A stretch of DNA of 64,000 nucleotides from an uncultured Clostridiaceae bacterium (GCA_946998225.1 CAMPYH010000003.1:1-64000); one strand, 5' to 3'; numbered from the stretch's first letter, positions 8,124 through 17,920 are shown. The notes: generated from the letters alone by a model not told the origin. Translations and numbers: made by a program.

Positions 8124-11100
8124 CTAATTATCCTTAGCATAATCTTTTCTTTTTTCTTTAAAAAGCATATTCATACTAGCTTTTAATCTTTCAGCTTCTT
8201 TTGTATCTACCATTTGAGCTAAATAGCTGTAATCGTCTAAATCAAAGAAATCTTTTTCATTAACAGTATTAGGAGTTTCTTCTTCATTAAACATATTTAA
8301 GTTTAATGCTTTATTGTTATTTGTTAGATTTTCAAAATCACTAATATTTTCTGGATATGTATCTTCTTTAATTTCTTCAAGCTCTACTTCTTCTTTTGGT
8401 TCTTCTTTAAGAGGTGTTTCTGTTTGTTTATACATCTTTTCTATTTCAAGATCTTTTTTAAGTTTTTCATACTCCTCTTTAACATCTAGAAGTCCTTGTT
8501 TTTGAATAATTTTTTGTGCTTCTTCTTTAACTAGTTTAGCTATCTTTTCTTCCTCATCTTCTTTTGCTTTTCTTTCAAGCTCTAGCTTTTCCATTTCTTC
8601 TTTTAATATTCTTGTTGCTTCTTCTTGTTCTTGTTTTATAGCTTCTAGTTCTTTCTTTCTTTCTTCTTCTTTTCTTTTAAATTCAATTTCAAGTTCTTTT
8701 AATCTTTCAGATTCTTTTCTTTTTGCTTCTTCTTCAGCTTGCTCTTTTGCTTCTTTTTCCAGTTTTATTCTTTCAAGTTCAGCTTCTTTTTCTTCTTTTA
8801 ATTTTAATCTTTCTTTTTCAAGAGCTTCTGCTTGTTCTTTTAATTTTCTAGCAGTTTCCTCTAATTTATTTGCTTCTTCAATTGTTTTATTTCTTGCTCT
8901 TCTATCTAATATTTCTTGAACCTTTTTTCTCTTACGAGCTTCAAAGTTTGCTCTTCTTATTTCAGATTCATCTTCAAACATCTTAAGATTTTCTTTCATA
9001 TCTCTAAGATTGTTTTCCATCATATATATTGCTTGTTTATTTTTATCTTCTTCCTCTTTTTTATCTAAAGCATTTAATACAGGATCATTTTCCTCAAATT
9101 TAGCTCTTATTAATTGTTCAGCATCTAATTTAGGAGTAGATAGCATTTTTTGGAAATCTTCATAACCTAAAAGTGCACCTTTTTGCATATCTGTTTCAAT
9201 ATCTGGTTCTTCAAGTTTAATTTCAACTAGTTCTTGTTTCTTTTCTTCTATATTTGCATTTAAATTTAAATTTTGTTTTTCAATTTGTTCTTGTTTTTCT
9301 TTTTCTTGTTTACTTAATGACATTAAAAATTCTTCTTGCATCTTTTTAAGTGATTCTATTTCACTTTCAAGTTTTGATCTTGCTTCTCTTTCTGCATCTA
9401 ACATTTTTAATATTTCGTTATCTTTATTATCTGTAGTTTTATCTAATTTCTTTTCTACAGTTATGCTATTTATATCCCCTGTTAAATCTTCAAGAGTTAC
9501 ATCATTTCCATTTGGAATATTTTGCATTTTTAATTCATTCATTATTTCTTGTTCTAATTTAATTAGATTATCGTTTAAATTTGGATCCATATTGTCTAAG
9601 TTTATACTTTCTTGGTTATTATTTTCTACTACTATTTTATTTAATTTTATATTACTGAAGTCTATTGGTTTTTTAGGTGTATTTTCTAATTCTTTTGAAA
9701 GTTTTCTTCCAAGCTCAAATTCTTTATTTTCTAAACTATATGCATTTGGTTTTAACACCATATCTGATTCTTCTTTTTTAGCAAAATTATTAAGTAGGAT
9801 TAAATCTCCATCATTTGTTTTAGAGTCGTCGATTATATAATTTTGAATACTTGTTATTATATTATTAGCATTTGTAGTATTTGTTTTAATCTCTTCTTCT
9901 TCAAGTGTTTCTAGATGATTTCTTATACTTGTTTCAAGTTGTTTTAATTTTTCTTCTTTTTCAAATATTTCTTGTTGTCTTAATGCTTCTTCATACTCTG
10001 GAACTACTAATTCATTTTCTAAAATTTTAGCCTTATCTAATTTAAGTGTACTTCCTTCATATATTTCTTGCATACTTTTAACTACATTTTCTTTATCTAC
10101 ATTATTGTTTAGATTAACATTTAATTTTATACTTGTCTTTTTCTCTTCTGAATTTTCAGGTTTTATCTTAATAGCATTTTCCTTTTCCCAATCAGATTCT
10201 TTTTCGCCTTTTAATATGCTATTTTCAATTTGTTCAGTTTTAGCTTTATTTAATCTCTTATTTCCTAAAATTGTAAGTATAATGATTTCGTTTTTATCAA
10301 AGTCTGAAAGATCAAATAAATCTATATCTTCATATTCACTAATTCCAATTATTATTTTATATAGATTATCTTCTATTTTAAGTATACTAAATTTTTCTCC
10401 GCATTTAATATATTCTAAATTATTATTTACATTACCAAGTTCTAATAATTCTATATATATTTTTTCATATACTTTGCTTTCATCAACATACATTTGTCTT
10501 GGAACAATCTTTAAATATTTCTTAAATTTATTAGATATATTAAATTGTGCATAATCTTCTAGTCTAGTGTTATTAAATTTATCTTCATCTATTTTATATT
10601 TATTTAAAAACTCTTCTTTTGTAAGTAATAAATCTTTACTATTTAAATTGTTCTTATCTTTTAATATATTAATTCTTTTTTCTAAATCTTCTTTTTCTAA
10701 TTTAAGTACATTTAGATTAGACATTATTTTTGCAAACAGTCCATTTTCTATTAATATATCCATATTTTCTTTTATTTTAGATATATCTAAGCTTAAAACA
10801 CCATATGCATTTTTTAATTCTTTTGAAATTCCAATATCTTCAAAATATTCAAAAATATCTATAATATTTTCTAAATACTCAAGATTCATTTCACTTGAAT
10901 TAATATTTAATTTTTCAACAAACTCTTCTTCGTTTATGCCTATTCCTTCTAATTTTTCTTTAAGTTCTTTTGGCATATTTATATTTGTTTCTTTTGTTGC
11001 TTCTTGTAATTCTTCTTTTGTTTCTTCTTTTTTAACTTCTACTTTTTCATTTTTCTTAGGTGCTTTTTTCTCTTCTTTTACTTCTGCTTTTGTTTCAACT

Positions 11101-12449
11101 TTTTCTTCTACTTTTGTTTCAACTTTTTCTTCTATTTCTTGCTTAATTTCTTCTGGAAGAGTTTCATTTCCTTTTTCATTTAATATTTCTTTTAATAATT
11201 CTTTTGGAGTAAATTTCAAAAATACATCTGCTGAATTAAAGTATGTATTTTTATCTACTTTTTCTTCTTCCAATATTTTATTTATTTCTAATATATTTTC
11301 TGGATTAGATATTAAATATATTTCTGGGAATTTTTCTTTTAGTTTATCTTGTTTTATTAAATGCAGTGCTTCATTTACTTTTTTAATATCTTCTACTTCT
11401 TTTTCTTTAATAATTTCTGGACATTTTATTAATGCTTCTTCAGATATATCTTCATTTATTACTGCTTCTTGGAAATTACAAATCTTATCTATATCTAAAG
11501 AAAGTATTAGATTTGGCTTTTTATATACATTGCTTTTTAGTATCTCTGATGTATTTTTTAAAAATGCTAAATGTTCTAATATTTCTTTTCTTTTGTCTAC
11601 TTTTCTAATTCCAAGGTATTTTTCAAATTCTTCAATTACTTCATTTTCAAATCCAAAATCTTTAAGTTCTTTTACAGCATCTTCTAAGTCTTTTGCTCTT
11701 TCATGATAAAGTATTTTTGGATTTTTGTTTATAACCTTTGGATTAATTCCAAGTCTTAATAATGCATTTATAACTGCTGTAATTCTTACCTCAGTTGTTT
11801 CAGCAAGTAAATCTAAATTATTTTTCAAAACATTTTCATCTAAATATTCAGATGTTTTGAATACTTTTAAGATATCTGCTACTACATTTGAAGGGTTTTT
11901 ATATAATACAGCTGGGTGTTTTAATATTATGTCTTCAAATATATTATTTTCTTTTGCTATATTAATTATATTTTTAATTTCAGTATTTTTACCATATGCT
12001 AAAACATCACCATTTTTTATTATAAAATCTGGTTCTATTTTTAAAATATCTGATTCATTTATATATTTAATAACTTTAGCCATATCACTTGCTTTAGCTG
12101 TAGCTAATATTTCGGGGAAAAATTTTAAAATTTCTAGATTAATTTTGTTTCTTTTTAAAAGATTTACATTTTCTCTTAATCTAGTATTATTAGTTTCATT
12201 AATTATATTTGGATTATAATATAGTATTTTTCTATCTAATTTAAGTTCATCAAAAGTATTAAAAATATTCTCGAATTTACTTGGTTTTACCCCAAGAAAA
12301 AAAATATTGTTTTTAATAAGATCAAAATCTATATTTAACTTTTTAACTATATTAAAAATCTCATCTACATCACTTTCTATATATTCACCTTTTTTGTTTT
12401 CTACATATTTTTTGTATTCATTTTTTAAATTTTCTAACTCTTTTTCCAC
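8124..12449 (-). CDS. Giant protein with mTERF-like helical repeats and coiled-coil tail (unknown function)
   Basis: No family was recognised for the whole 1441-residue protein. Residues 50-400 show a repeat of about 32 residues marked by Pro-x-Ile/Leu-Leu/Ile: NPNII, FPEIL, EPDFI, HPAVL, NPKIL, KPNLI, CPEII. This looks like the mitochondrial transcription termination factor (mTERF) repeat. A Lys/Glu linker (about 435-495) separates a second similar block (500-650) and a small globular region (650-745). The rest is disordered with charged coiled coil, mainly residues 1115-1350. There is no signal peptide. An upstream GTG in the same frame exists at 12458, but AGGTGG is better placed for the GTG at 12449. 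It lies directly upstream of uvrC. Confidence 0.8.
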   Translation of the reverse strand: MEKELENLKNEYKKYVENKKGEYIESDVDEIFNIVKKLNIDFDLIKNNIFFLGVKPSKFENIFNTFDELKLDRKILYYNPNIINETNNTRLRENVNLLKRNKINLEILKFFPEILATAKASDMAKVIKYINESDILKIEPDFIIKNGDVLAYGKNTEIKNIINIAKENNIFEDIILKHPAVLYKNPSNVVADILKVFKTSEYLDENVLKNNLDLLAETTEVRITAVINALLRLGINPKVINKNPKILYHERAKDLEDAVKELKDFGFENEVIEEFEKYLGIRKVDKRKEILEHLAFLKNTSEILKSNVYKKPNLILSLDIDKICNFQEAVINEDISEEALIKCPEIIKEKEVEDIKKVNEALHLIKQDKLKEKFPEIYLISNPENILEINKILEEEKVDKNTYFNSADVFLKFTPKELLKEILNEKGNETLPEEIKQEIEEKVETKVEEKVETKAEVKEEKKAPKKNEKVEVKKEETKEELQEATKETNINMPKELKEKLEGIGINEEEFVEKLNINSSEMNLEYLENIIDIFEYFEDIGISKELKNAYGVLSLDISKIKENMDILIENGLFAKIMSNLNVLKLEKEDLEKRINILKDKNNLNSKDLLLTKEEFLNKYKIDEDKFNNTRLEDYAQFNISNKFKKYLKIVPRQMYVDESKVYEKIYIELLELGNVNNNLEYIKCGEKFSILKIEDNLYKIIIGISEYEDIDLFDLSDFDKNEIIILTILGNKRLNKAKTEQIENSILKGEKESDWEKENAIKIKPENSEEKKTSIKLNVNLNNNVDKENVVKSMQEIYEGSTLKLDKAKILENELVVPEYEEALRQQEIFEKEEKLKQLETSIRNHLETLEEEEIKTNTTNANNIITSIQNYIIDDSKTNDGDLILLNNFAKKEESDMVLKPNAYSLENKEFELGRKLSKELENTPKKPIDFSNIKLNKIVVENNNQESINLDNMDPNLNDNLIKLEQEIMNELKMQNIPNGNDVTLEDLTGDINSITVEKKLDKTTDNKDNEILKMLDAEREARSKLESEIESLKKMQEEFLMSLSKQEKEKQEQIEKQNLNLNANIEEKKQELVEIKLEEPDIETDMQKGALLGYEDFQKMLSTPKLDAEQLIRAKFEENDPVLNALDKKEEEDKNKQAIYMMENNLRDMKENLKMFEDESEIRRANFEARKRKKVQEILDRRARNKTIEEANKLEETARKLKEQAEALEKERLKLKEEKEAELERIKLEKEAKEQAEEEAKRKESERLKELEIEFKRKEEERKKELEAIKQEQEEATRILKEEMEKLELERKAKEDEEEKIAKLVKEEAQKIIQKQGLLDVKEEYEKLKKDLEIEKMYKQTETPLKEEPKEEVELEEIKEDTYPENISDFENLTNNNKALNLNMFNEEETPNTVNEKDFFDLDDYSYLAQMVDTKEAERLKASMNMLFKEKRKDYAKDN

Positions 12450-12585
12450 TTTCCCCACCTATTTATTTTATATTAATTTCATTATATATTATTTTAAAAT
12501 TTTTTTCATCAACTTTTTGTATTTTTTTAATATATATTAATACTTTCAAGATTTTTTAGAAAAAATTTTATACATATAATATGTA

Positions 12586-12618
12586 AAAAGTAATATAGAC
12601 ATAATCTATATTACTTTT
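12586..12618 (-). terminator. Terminator of the LexA-like gene
   Basis: A 14-bp stem (12586-12599 with 12605-12618) and a 5-base loop start 5 bases past the stop of the LexA-like gene. T residues follow in the minus-strand direction. Confidence 0.8.
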
Positions 12619-12622
12619 GATT

Positions 12623-13297
12623 TTAAAAAATATTACTAAAGATCTTATATGCACCAATAACTTTTCCAAGTATCTTGTACTTATCTTTATTTTCATTTGT
12701 TCTTTCTTTATATATATAATATTCATCAATATATATTATTTTATCTTCATAATCTATTTTTGCTACATAATCCCCAGAAAGATATTCAGATTTTGTATCT
12801 ACAATTCCAATATTTCCAATATTAAGTGAATTTAGTGCTGAATGCAATCCTTTTTTTGGAATATTAAAAGCAAATAAATTTTCTTCTCGGTTAAAATCTA
12901 CTGGTACCGCTACATATTCTCTAATATTTTCTTTTGCAAAAATATCTTCTATATTTTTTACTGTTTTTATGTGTGGTATAAGTGCTGTTTTTATTTGAAG
13001 CTTTCCTTTAAATACACCTGGTACTTTTTTGTATATTCCCTCAGATTTTCCTAAAAGTCTACTTCCTTTAAGTATTCGTTTTTCTTTTCCATCTTCATTT
13101 ATATTTAATATAGCTTGTTTTTCTATAAGTGCATTTAAACCTTCTGTAACTTGATATGTATTTAAATTTGAAAGATTTACAAGTTCAGAAATATTTGGCA
13201 TTTGTCCTCTATTTTCTAATACATATTTTTCAATAATTTCAAGCAATAATATTTCTCTATTTGTAAAAGATTCACTATATACATCTTTCCAAGCCAT
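12623..13297 (-). CDS. LexA-like protein lacking the Ser-Lys self-cleavage dyad
   Basis: The 224-residue protein has the LexA layout. An N-terminal winged helix-turn-helix (about 10-75: TNREILLLEIIEKY, NISELVNLSNLNTYQVTEGL) is followed by an S24-type C-terminal domain recognisable from ENIREYVAVPVDF near 126 and ILGKVIGAYKIF at the end. The GDSM box that carries the catalytic Ser is replaced by KKGLHSA, and the catalytic Lys position reads as hydrophobic residues (KIIYIDEY). No Ala-Gly cleavage site is visible in the linker. It therefore probably binds DNA but is not an SOS-cleavable repressor. It lies 15 bases after obg and shares that operon. Confidence 0.75.
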   Translation of the reverse strand: MAWKDVYSESFTNREILLLEIIEKYVLENRGQMPNISELVNLSNLNTYQVTEGLNALIEKQAILNINEDGKEKRILKGSRLLGKSEGIYKKVPGVFKGKLQIKTALIPHIKTVKNIEDIFAKENIREYVAVPVDFNREENLFAFNIPKKGLHSALNSLNIGNIGIVDTKSEYLSGDYVAKIDYEDKIIYIDEYYIYKERTNENKDKYKILGKVIGAYKIFSNIF

Positions 13298-13312
13298 ATT
13301 AACTCCTAAATT

Positions 13313-14635
13313 TTAATCTTCAAACCATTCAAATTGGTAACCTAAAATATCTATTGTATCACCATTTTGAACACCTTTTTTCTTTAACTCTTTAAATACT
13401 TCCATTCTCTCAAGCATTAGTTGCATATAGTTTAATGACTCATAATCCCCAATATTTATTCTTTGCATTAATCTTTCAATTGCAGGTCCTGTTACTTTAA
13501 ACACTTTATATTTTAAATCATCGTCTACATATGCACCTTTAAGAATTCCTTTTTTAACTTCTTCTACATTTTGAACACTTATTTCAAATCCTTCTTCTTC
13601 ATCTTCTAATACATATACTTTTTCAAGATCTTCAACTTCAACCTTATCTTTAGGTATTTCATCTAATCTCTTTGCAATATATCCTAAAAGATCTTTTACA
13701 CCTTTAGTTTGAACAGAAGATATTTCAAAATATTTTAATTTGTTTTTATCTGCATATTCTTTTAAATATTTTGCTTCTTCTTCATTTTTTATATCTAGTT
13801 TGGTTCCTACAATTATTCTTTCTTTTTTCTTTAATTTATCGCTATACTTATTTAGTTCCTTTTCTAAATTTTCTACTTGGTATTTAGCAGTATATGAAAA
13901 TCCAGATATATCTACAAATATTAAAAGAAGTCTTGTTCTTTCAATATGTTTTAAAAACTTATGTCCAAGTCCTACACCTTCACTAGCTCCTTCTATAATT
14001 CCTGGTATATCTGCTATTAAAAATGTATCTTTATATCCTGTAACAACACCTAAATTTGGAGATAGTGTTGTAAATGGATAATTTGCAATCTTAGGTTTAG
14101 CATTTGTTACAGATGCTAAAAATGTAGATTTTCCTGCATTAGGAAATCCTACAAGTCCTACATCTGCAAGCATTTTAAGTTCTAAAACTACAGTTACTTC
14201 TTTAGTTTTATCTCCCTTTATTGCAAAATTTGGAGCTTGTTTTGTAGAGGTTTTAAATCTTGTATTTCCAAATCCACCTCTTCCACCTTTTAAAAGTTTT
14301 ACTTCCATATTTTCTTTATATAGATCTGCTACAGGTTTAGCGTCAATATATACAACTGTTCCTACAGGAACATTAAGATATAAGTCTTGTCCACTTTTAC
14401 CCTTCATTTTAGCTCCTGCTCCGTTTTCTCCATCTTCTGCTTTATATAGTTTATTATAATCATATGATGCAAGTGTGTTCATATCTGTTGTAGCTTTAAA
14501 TATAATATCTCCACCTTTTCCGCCATCTCCTCCATCTGGTCCACCATCTGGAATATATTTTTCTCTTCTAAAACTTACAACTCCGTCTCCACCATTTCCT
14601 GCTTTTAATCTTATTTGTATGTAATCTTTAAACAT
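13313..14635 (-). CDS. obg: GTPase Obg/CgtA
   Basis: Obg is an essential GTPase acting in 50S ribosome assembly and stress signalling. The 440-residue protein has the glycine-rich Obg fold (1-158: GNGGDGVVSFRREKY, GGDGGKGGD), then the GTPase domain with P-loop GFPNAGKST near 166 and DIPGIIEGASEGVGLGHKFL near 213. GTKLDI near 282 stands in for the usual NKxD. A C-terminal OCT domain (about 360-438, ending GYQFEWFED) completes it. A GAGGAA site precedes the ATG. It is co-directional with trpS (32-base gap) and the LexA-like gene. Confidence 0.97.
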   Translation of the reverse strand: MFKDYIQIRLKAGNGGDGVVSFRREKYIPDGGPDGGDGGKGGDIIFKATTDMNTLASYDYNKLYKAEDGENGAGAKMKGKSGQDLYLNVPVGTVVYIDAKPVADLYKENMEVKLLKGGRGGFGNTRFKTSTKQAPNFAIKGDKTKEVTVVLELKMLADVGLVGFPNAGKSTFLASVTNAKPKIANYPFTTLSPNLGVVTGYKDTFLIADIPGIIEGASEGVGLGHKFLKHIERTRLLLIFVDISGFSYTAKYQVENLEKELNKYSDKLKKKERIIVGTKLDIKNEEEAKYLKEYADKNKLKYFEISSVQTKGVKDLLGYIAKRLDEIPKDKVEVEDLEKVYVLEDEEEGFEISVQNVEEVKKGILKGAYVDDDLKYKVFKVTGPAIERLMQRINIGDYESLNYMQLMLERMEVFKELKKKGVQNGDTIDILGYQFEWFED

Positions 14636-14667
14636 TTTTCCTCTTCATTTTTCTTTTTGTTTTTTAT

Positions 14668-15654
14668 TTATATAGTTAATCCTATTTTATCATATACTTC
14701 TTCAATTTTTTTATTAGCTATTTTAAGTGCAGCTTCTTTTCCTTTATTTAACACTTCATAAATATATTCTGTATTAGCATATATTTTTAGATATCTTTCC
14801 TTAATAGGTTTAAGTTCATCTATTATTGTATCTGCTATTTCTTCTTTTAAATCTTTATATGAATATTCACTAAAATGTTCTTCTGCTTCTTTAATATTTA
14901 TATTTTTAATTAATGAATATATATTTAAAAGATTATATATACCTGCTTTTTTCTCTTTATCTAAATATACTTTAGCATCTGAGTCTGTTACAGCCCTTTT
15001 AATTTTATTTCTTATTTCTTCTTCTGAATCTAAAACATAAATTATATCATTTGGATTATCTGAAGATTTGCTCATCTTTTTATCTGGATTTTGAAGTCCC
15101 ATTATTCTCACCATTTCTTGTTTATTTCCAGCTGGTATTTTAAATGTATCTCCATATATTTGATTAAATCTTCTTGCAATATCTCTTGCAATTTCTAAAT
15201 GTTGAACTTGGTCTTCTCCAACTGGTACTTCATCTGAATCATATAATAAAATATCTGCTGCCATAAGTACCGGATATGTAAATAATCCAGCATTAATATT
15301 ATCACTGTTTTTCTCAGATTTTTCTTTAAATTGAGTCATTCTAGAAAGCTCACCCATATATGTATAACAAGATAGTATCCAAGAAAGCTCTGTATGTGCT
15401 GGAACATCAGATTGCATAAATATATTTACTTTTTCAGGATCAAGTCCACATGCAAGATAAAGAGCCACTAAGCTTTTCTTATCTTCTTTTAATTGCTTTG
15501 CATCTCTTCTTACTGTTAATGTATGAAGATCCGCTATCATAAAATAGCAATCTTTTTCATCAATCATTTTAGTCCAGTTTTTAATACTTCCTAGATAATT
15601 TCCAAGTGTTAACTTGCCTGTACTTTGTATTCCGCTTAATACTCTTTTTTTCAT
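14668..15654 (-). CDS. trpS: Tryptophanyl-tRNA synthetase
   Basis: This class I synthetase charges tRNA-Trp. The 328-residue protein matches the usual bacterial length. The HIGH-equivalent motif is in STGKLTLGNYLGS near residue 11, DEVPVGEDQVQHLE near 140 forms the tryptophan/ATP region, and KMSKSSDNPND near 193 is the KMSKS loop. It lies 14 bases downstream of glyS. No T-box or Trp-rich leader is visible upstream of the pair, so regulation by uncharged tRNA is not supported here. Confidence 0.97.
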   Translation of the reverse strand: MKKRVLSGIQSTGKLTLGNYLGSIKNWTKMIDEKDCYFMIADLHTLTVRRDAKQLKEDKKSLVALYLACGLDPEKVNIFMQSDVPAHTELSWILSCYTYMGELSRMTQFKEKSEKNSDNINAGLFTYPVLMAADILLYDSDEVPVGEDQVQHLEIARDIARRFNQIYGDTFKIPAGNKQEMVRIMGLQNPDKKMSKSSDNPNDIIYVLDSEEEIRNKIKRAVTDSDAKVYLDKEKKAGIYNLLNIYSLIKNINIKEAEEHFSEYSYKDLKEEIADTIIDELKPIKERYLKIYANTEYIYEVLNKGKEAALKIANKKIEEVYDKIGLTI

Positions 15655-15668
15655 ATTATTCCCTTCAT

Positions 15669-17054
15669 TTACTTTAACTTTTCATTTAAATATTTAGTAA
15701 GTTCATCTATTTCAATTCTTACTTGTTCCATTGTATCTCTGTTTCTTACTGTAACTTTTTTATCTTCAACTGAATCAAAATCATAAGTTACTACAAATGG
15801 TGTTCCTATCTCATCTTGTCTTCTATATCTTTTACCTATACTTTGTGAATCATCAAATACTGTAGCAAATTCTTTTGCTAAGATATCATAAACATTGTAT
15901 GCATCATCTGAAAGTTTTTTAGAAAGTGGTAAAACTGCAACTTTATATGGTGCTATTTTACTATCTAATTTAAGCACTATTCTTTCACCATCTTCTAATT
16001 TTTCAACAGTATATGCATCACAAAGCGCTGCTAAAAATAATCTATCTACACCTACAGATGGTTCAATACAATATGGCATATATTTTTCATTTGTTTTAGG
16101 ATCTAAATATTCCATATTTTGATTTGAAAATTCTGTATGTTTAGTTAAATCAAAATTTGTTCTATTTGCAATTCCCCAAACTTCTCCCCAGCCAAATGGA
16201 TATAGGTATTCTATATCTACTGTTTCTTTACTATAGTGTGAAAGTTCTTCTTTTGTATGTTGTCTAAATCTTAGATTTTTTTCTTTTATTCCAAGTACTT
16301 CTTTTACAAATTTATCACACTCATTTTTCCAATGTTTAAACCATTTATCATCATCTTTAGGATTTGTAAAAAACTCTAGTTCCATTTGTTCAAATTCTCT
16401 TGTTCTGAATATGAAATTACCTGGAGTTATTTCATTCCTAAATGATTTACCAATTTGTGCAATACCCATAGGTAAATTTCTTCTTGTAGTTCTTAAGACT
16501 TCCTTAAAGTTTACAAAAATACCTTGTGCAGTTTCAGGTCTTAAAAAGATCTCTGATGTATTATCTACTGTTACGCCTTGATATGTCTTAAACATAAGGT
16601 TAAATTGTCTTATATCTGTATAATCTAAAGCACCACAATTAGGACATACAATATTATTGTCCTTAATATATTTCATTGTTTTTTCATTAGACCAACCATC
16701 TGCAACACCATCTATATCGTGTTCTTTCATCCAGTTTTCAATTAATTTATCTGCACGATGTCTTGTCTTACACTTTTTACAATCTATTAATGGATCAGAA
16801 AATCCATCAATATGTCCAGATGCTTTCCAAACTTTAGGATTCATAAGTATTGCTGCATCAATTAAAACATTTTCTCTTGTTTCTGTTACAAACTTTTTAA
16901 TCCATAAATTCTTTATATTATTTTTCATATTTATTCCAAGTGGACCATAATCCCAAGTATTAGAAAGTCCTCCATAAATTTCAGACCCTTGGTATATAAA
17001 TCCTCTTGATTTTGCAAAGTTTACAATTGTTTCCATATCTAGTTTTTCTTCCAT
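15669..17054 (-). CDS. glyS: Glycyl-tRNA synthetase, single-chain dimeric type
   Basis: This class II enzyme charges tRNA-Gly. The 461-residue length and order of motifs fit the eukaryote/Gram-positive alpha2 type, not the alpha/beta GlyQ-GlyS type. It starts RGFIYQGSEIYGGLSNTWDY near residue 14. A Cys-rich insertion (DCKKCKTRHRAD, VCPNCGALD) could bind zinc. Motif 2 reads GIAQIGKSFRNEITPGNFIF near 206, and the anticodon-binding domain occupies the last 110 residues. AAGGAGAA precedes the ATG. It is the first gene of the glyS-trpS-obg-LexA-like operon. Confidence 0.97.
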   Translation of the reverse strand: MEEKLDMETIVNFAKSRGFIYQGSEIYGGLSNTWDYGPLGINMKNNIKNLWIKKFVTETRENVLIDAAILMNPKVWKASGHIDGFSDPLIDCKKCKTRHRADKLIENWMKEHDIDGVADGWSNEKTMKYIKDNNIVCPNCGALDYTDIRQFNLMFKTYQGVTVDNTSEIFLRPETAQGIFVNFKEVLRTTRRNLPMGIAQIGKSFRNEITPGNFIFRTREFEQMELEFFTNPKDDDKWFKHWKNECDKFVKEVLGIKEKNLRFRQHTKEELSHYSKETVDIEYLYPFGWGEVWGIANRTNFDLTKHTEFSNQNMEYLDPKTNEKYMPYCIEPSVGVDRLFLAALCDAYTVEKLEDGERIVLKLDSKIAPYKVAVLPLSKKLSDDAYNVYDILAKEFATVFDDSQSIGKRYRRQDEIGTPFVVTYDFDSVEDKKVTVRNRDTMEQVRIEIDELTKYLNEKLK

Positions 17055-17100
17055 TAGTTCTCCTTTAATTTATTTATTCAAATATATCACATCTCATATG

Positions 17101-17133
17101 AAAATAAAAGAAAAGAGCTTATTAAAGCTCTTT
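17101..17133 (-). terminator. Terminator whose loop holds the stop codon of the 90-residue gene
   Basis: The stem AAAGAGCTT/AAGCTCTTT (17112-17120 with 17125-17133) has loop 17121-17124, which contains the TAA stop (17122-17124). A T-rich tail follows in minus-strand direction. The 5' arm is coding sequence. Confidence 0.85.
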
Positions 17134-17394
17134 TTCTAATATCAAGATTCCTTTTAATTCAAATATTTTTAAATCTGATCTTCTTGAAAGATTTTCAAAC
17201 AATTCTTTTAAAACAACAAATTCATGTTTGTATATAGTTTGTCTTTCTTTGTATAAATTTCTTTTTTTAGGATCATTTTTAATTTCATTTAAATTTTCTC
17301 TTAGCTTTTTAATAGCACTTTGATGTACCTCAATTTGATTCAAAATGTCTCTAAATTCATCTAATTCTAAATCTAAATTATTTTCTAAATACAT
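17122..17394 (-). CDS. Small helical protein, unknown function
   Basis: The 90-residue product is highly charged and predicted helical/coiled coil throughout (LRENLNEIKNDPKKRNLYKE in the middle). There are no Cys residues, membrane segments or recognisable motifs. It sits between the sepF-divIVA cluster and glyS, 56 bases after the neighbouring small gene, and has its own terminator overlapping its stop. A role linked to division is only a guess from position. Confidence 0.6.
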   Translation of the reverse strand: MYLENNLDLELDEFRDILNQIEVHQSAIKKLRENLNEIKNDPKKRNLYKERQTIYKHEFVVLKELFENLSRRSDLKIFELKGILILEKEL

Positions 17395-17450
17395 TCAAGC
17401 CTCCAAATTCTTTTTAGTCTCTGTATTTTTAGATAAAACGTTCTTGCTTT

Positions 17451-17810
17451 TCATATATTTTCACAATCTATATGAAATTCTATTTGTGCTCCGAATTCTG
17501 TAGCATCAATTATTTTATCTATAAGTTCACTAAAATCTTTTAGTCTTTCATCTTTATCTTTTACTCTTTCGCTCCACAGACTTTCAATTTCTCTTAAGCC
17601 TTTAATCACTCTCCACAGATTTGAATAGTATTCAGAATAATTGCATATCCATTCACCCTTTTCCGACATATTTGTTACTTCTTGCATTTTGCTTTCTAGT
17701 TCTTTTTTACTAGCATTCATTTTATCTAGTAAATCTTTTTCTTTTTTCTTCTTTAAGAGTGTATTTGGAATCTCCAAAATTTCCCTTTTGATGTAATAAA
17801 TTTTTTGCAT
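17451..17810 (-). CDS. Small charged protein, unknown function
   Basis: The product is 119 residues from the ATG at 17810, which has GGGG 8 bases upstream. A longer frame from a TTG at 17828 is less likely because it would swallow that site. The protein is helical and Lys/Glu rich (LKKKKEKDLLDKMNASKKEL near 19) with a Trp/Tyr-rich centre (WICNYSEYYSNLWRVIKGL). I recognise no family. It follows divIVA, separated by the divIVA terminator. Confidence 0.6.
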   Translation of the reverse strand: MQKIYYIKREILEIPNTLLKKKKEKDLLDKMNASKKELESKMQEVTNMSEKGEWICNYSEYYSNLWRVIKGLREIESLWSERVKDKDERLKDFSELIDKIIDATEFGAQIEFHIDCENI

Positions 17811-17920
17811 ACAATTTTCCCCTTTCAAGTTTAATTAAACCCAAATTATATTTATGATATTACAAAGTAATACATATATAGTTATGTTAACACAAGTGTA
17901 GATTATTAACAAATTTTTGC

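Noticed and set aside
10567..11706. 379-residue plus-strand frame inside the mTERF-like gene
   Set aside because: It is an antisense shadow rich in Ser/Phe/Leu, as expected opposite a Lys/Glu/Asn-rich coding strand.
15655..17121. T-box riboswitch ahead of glyS-trpS
   Set aside because: Only 67 bases lie between the glyS start and the preceding gene's stop, with no T-box sequence or specifier structure.
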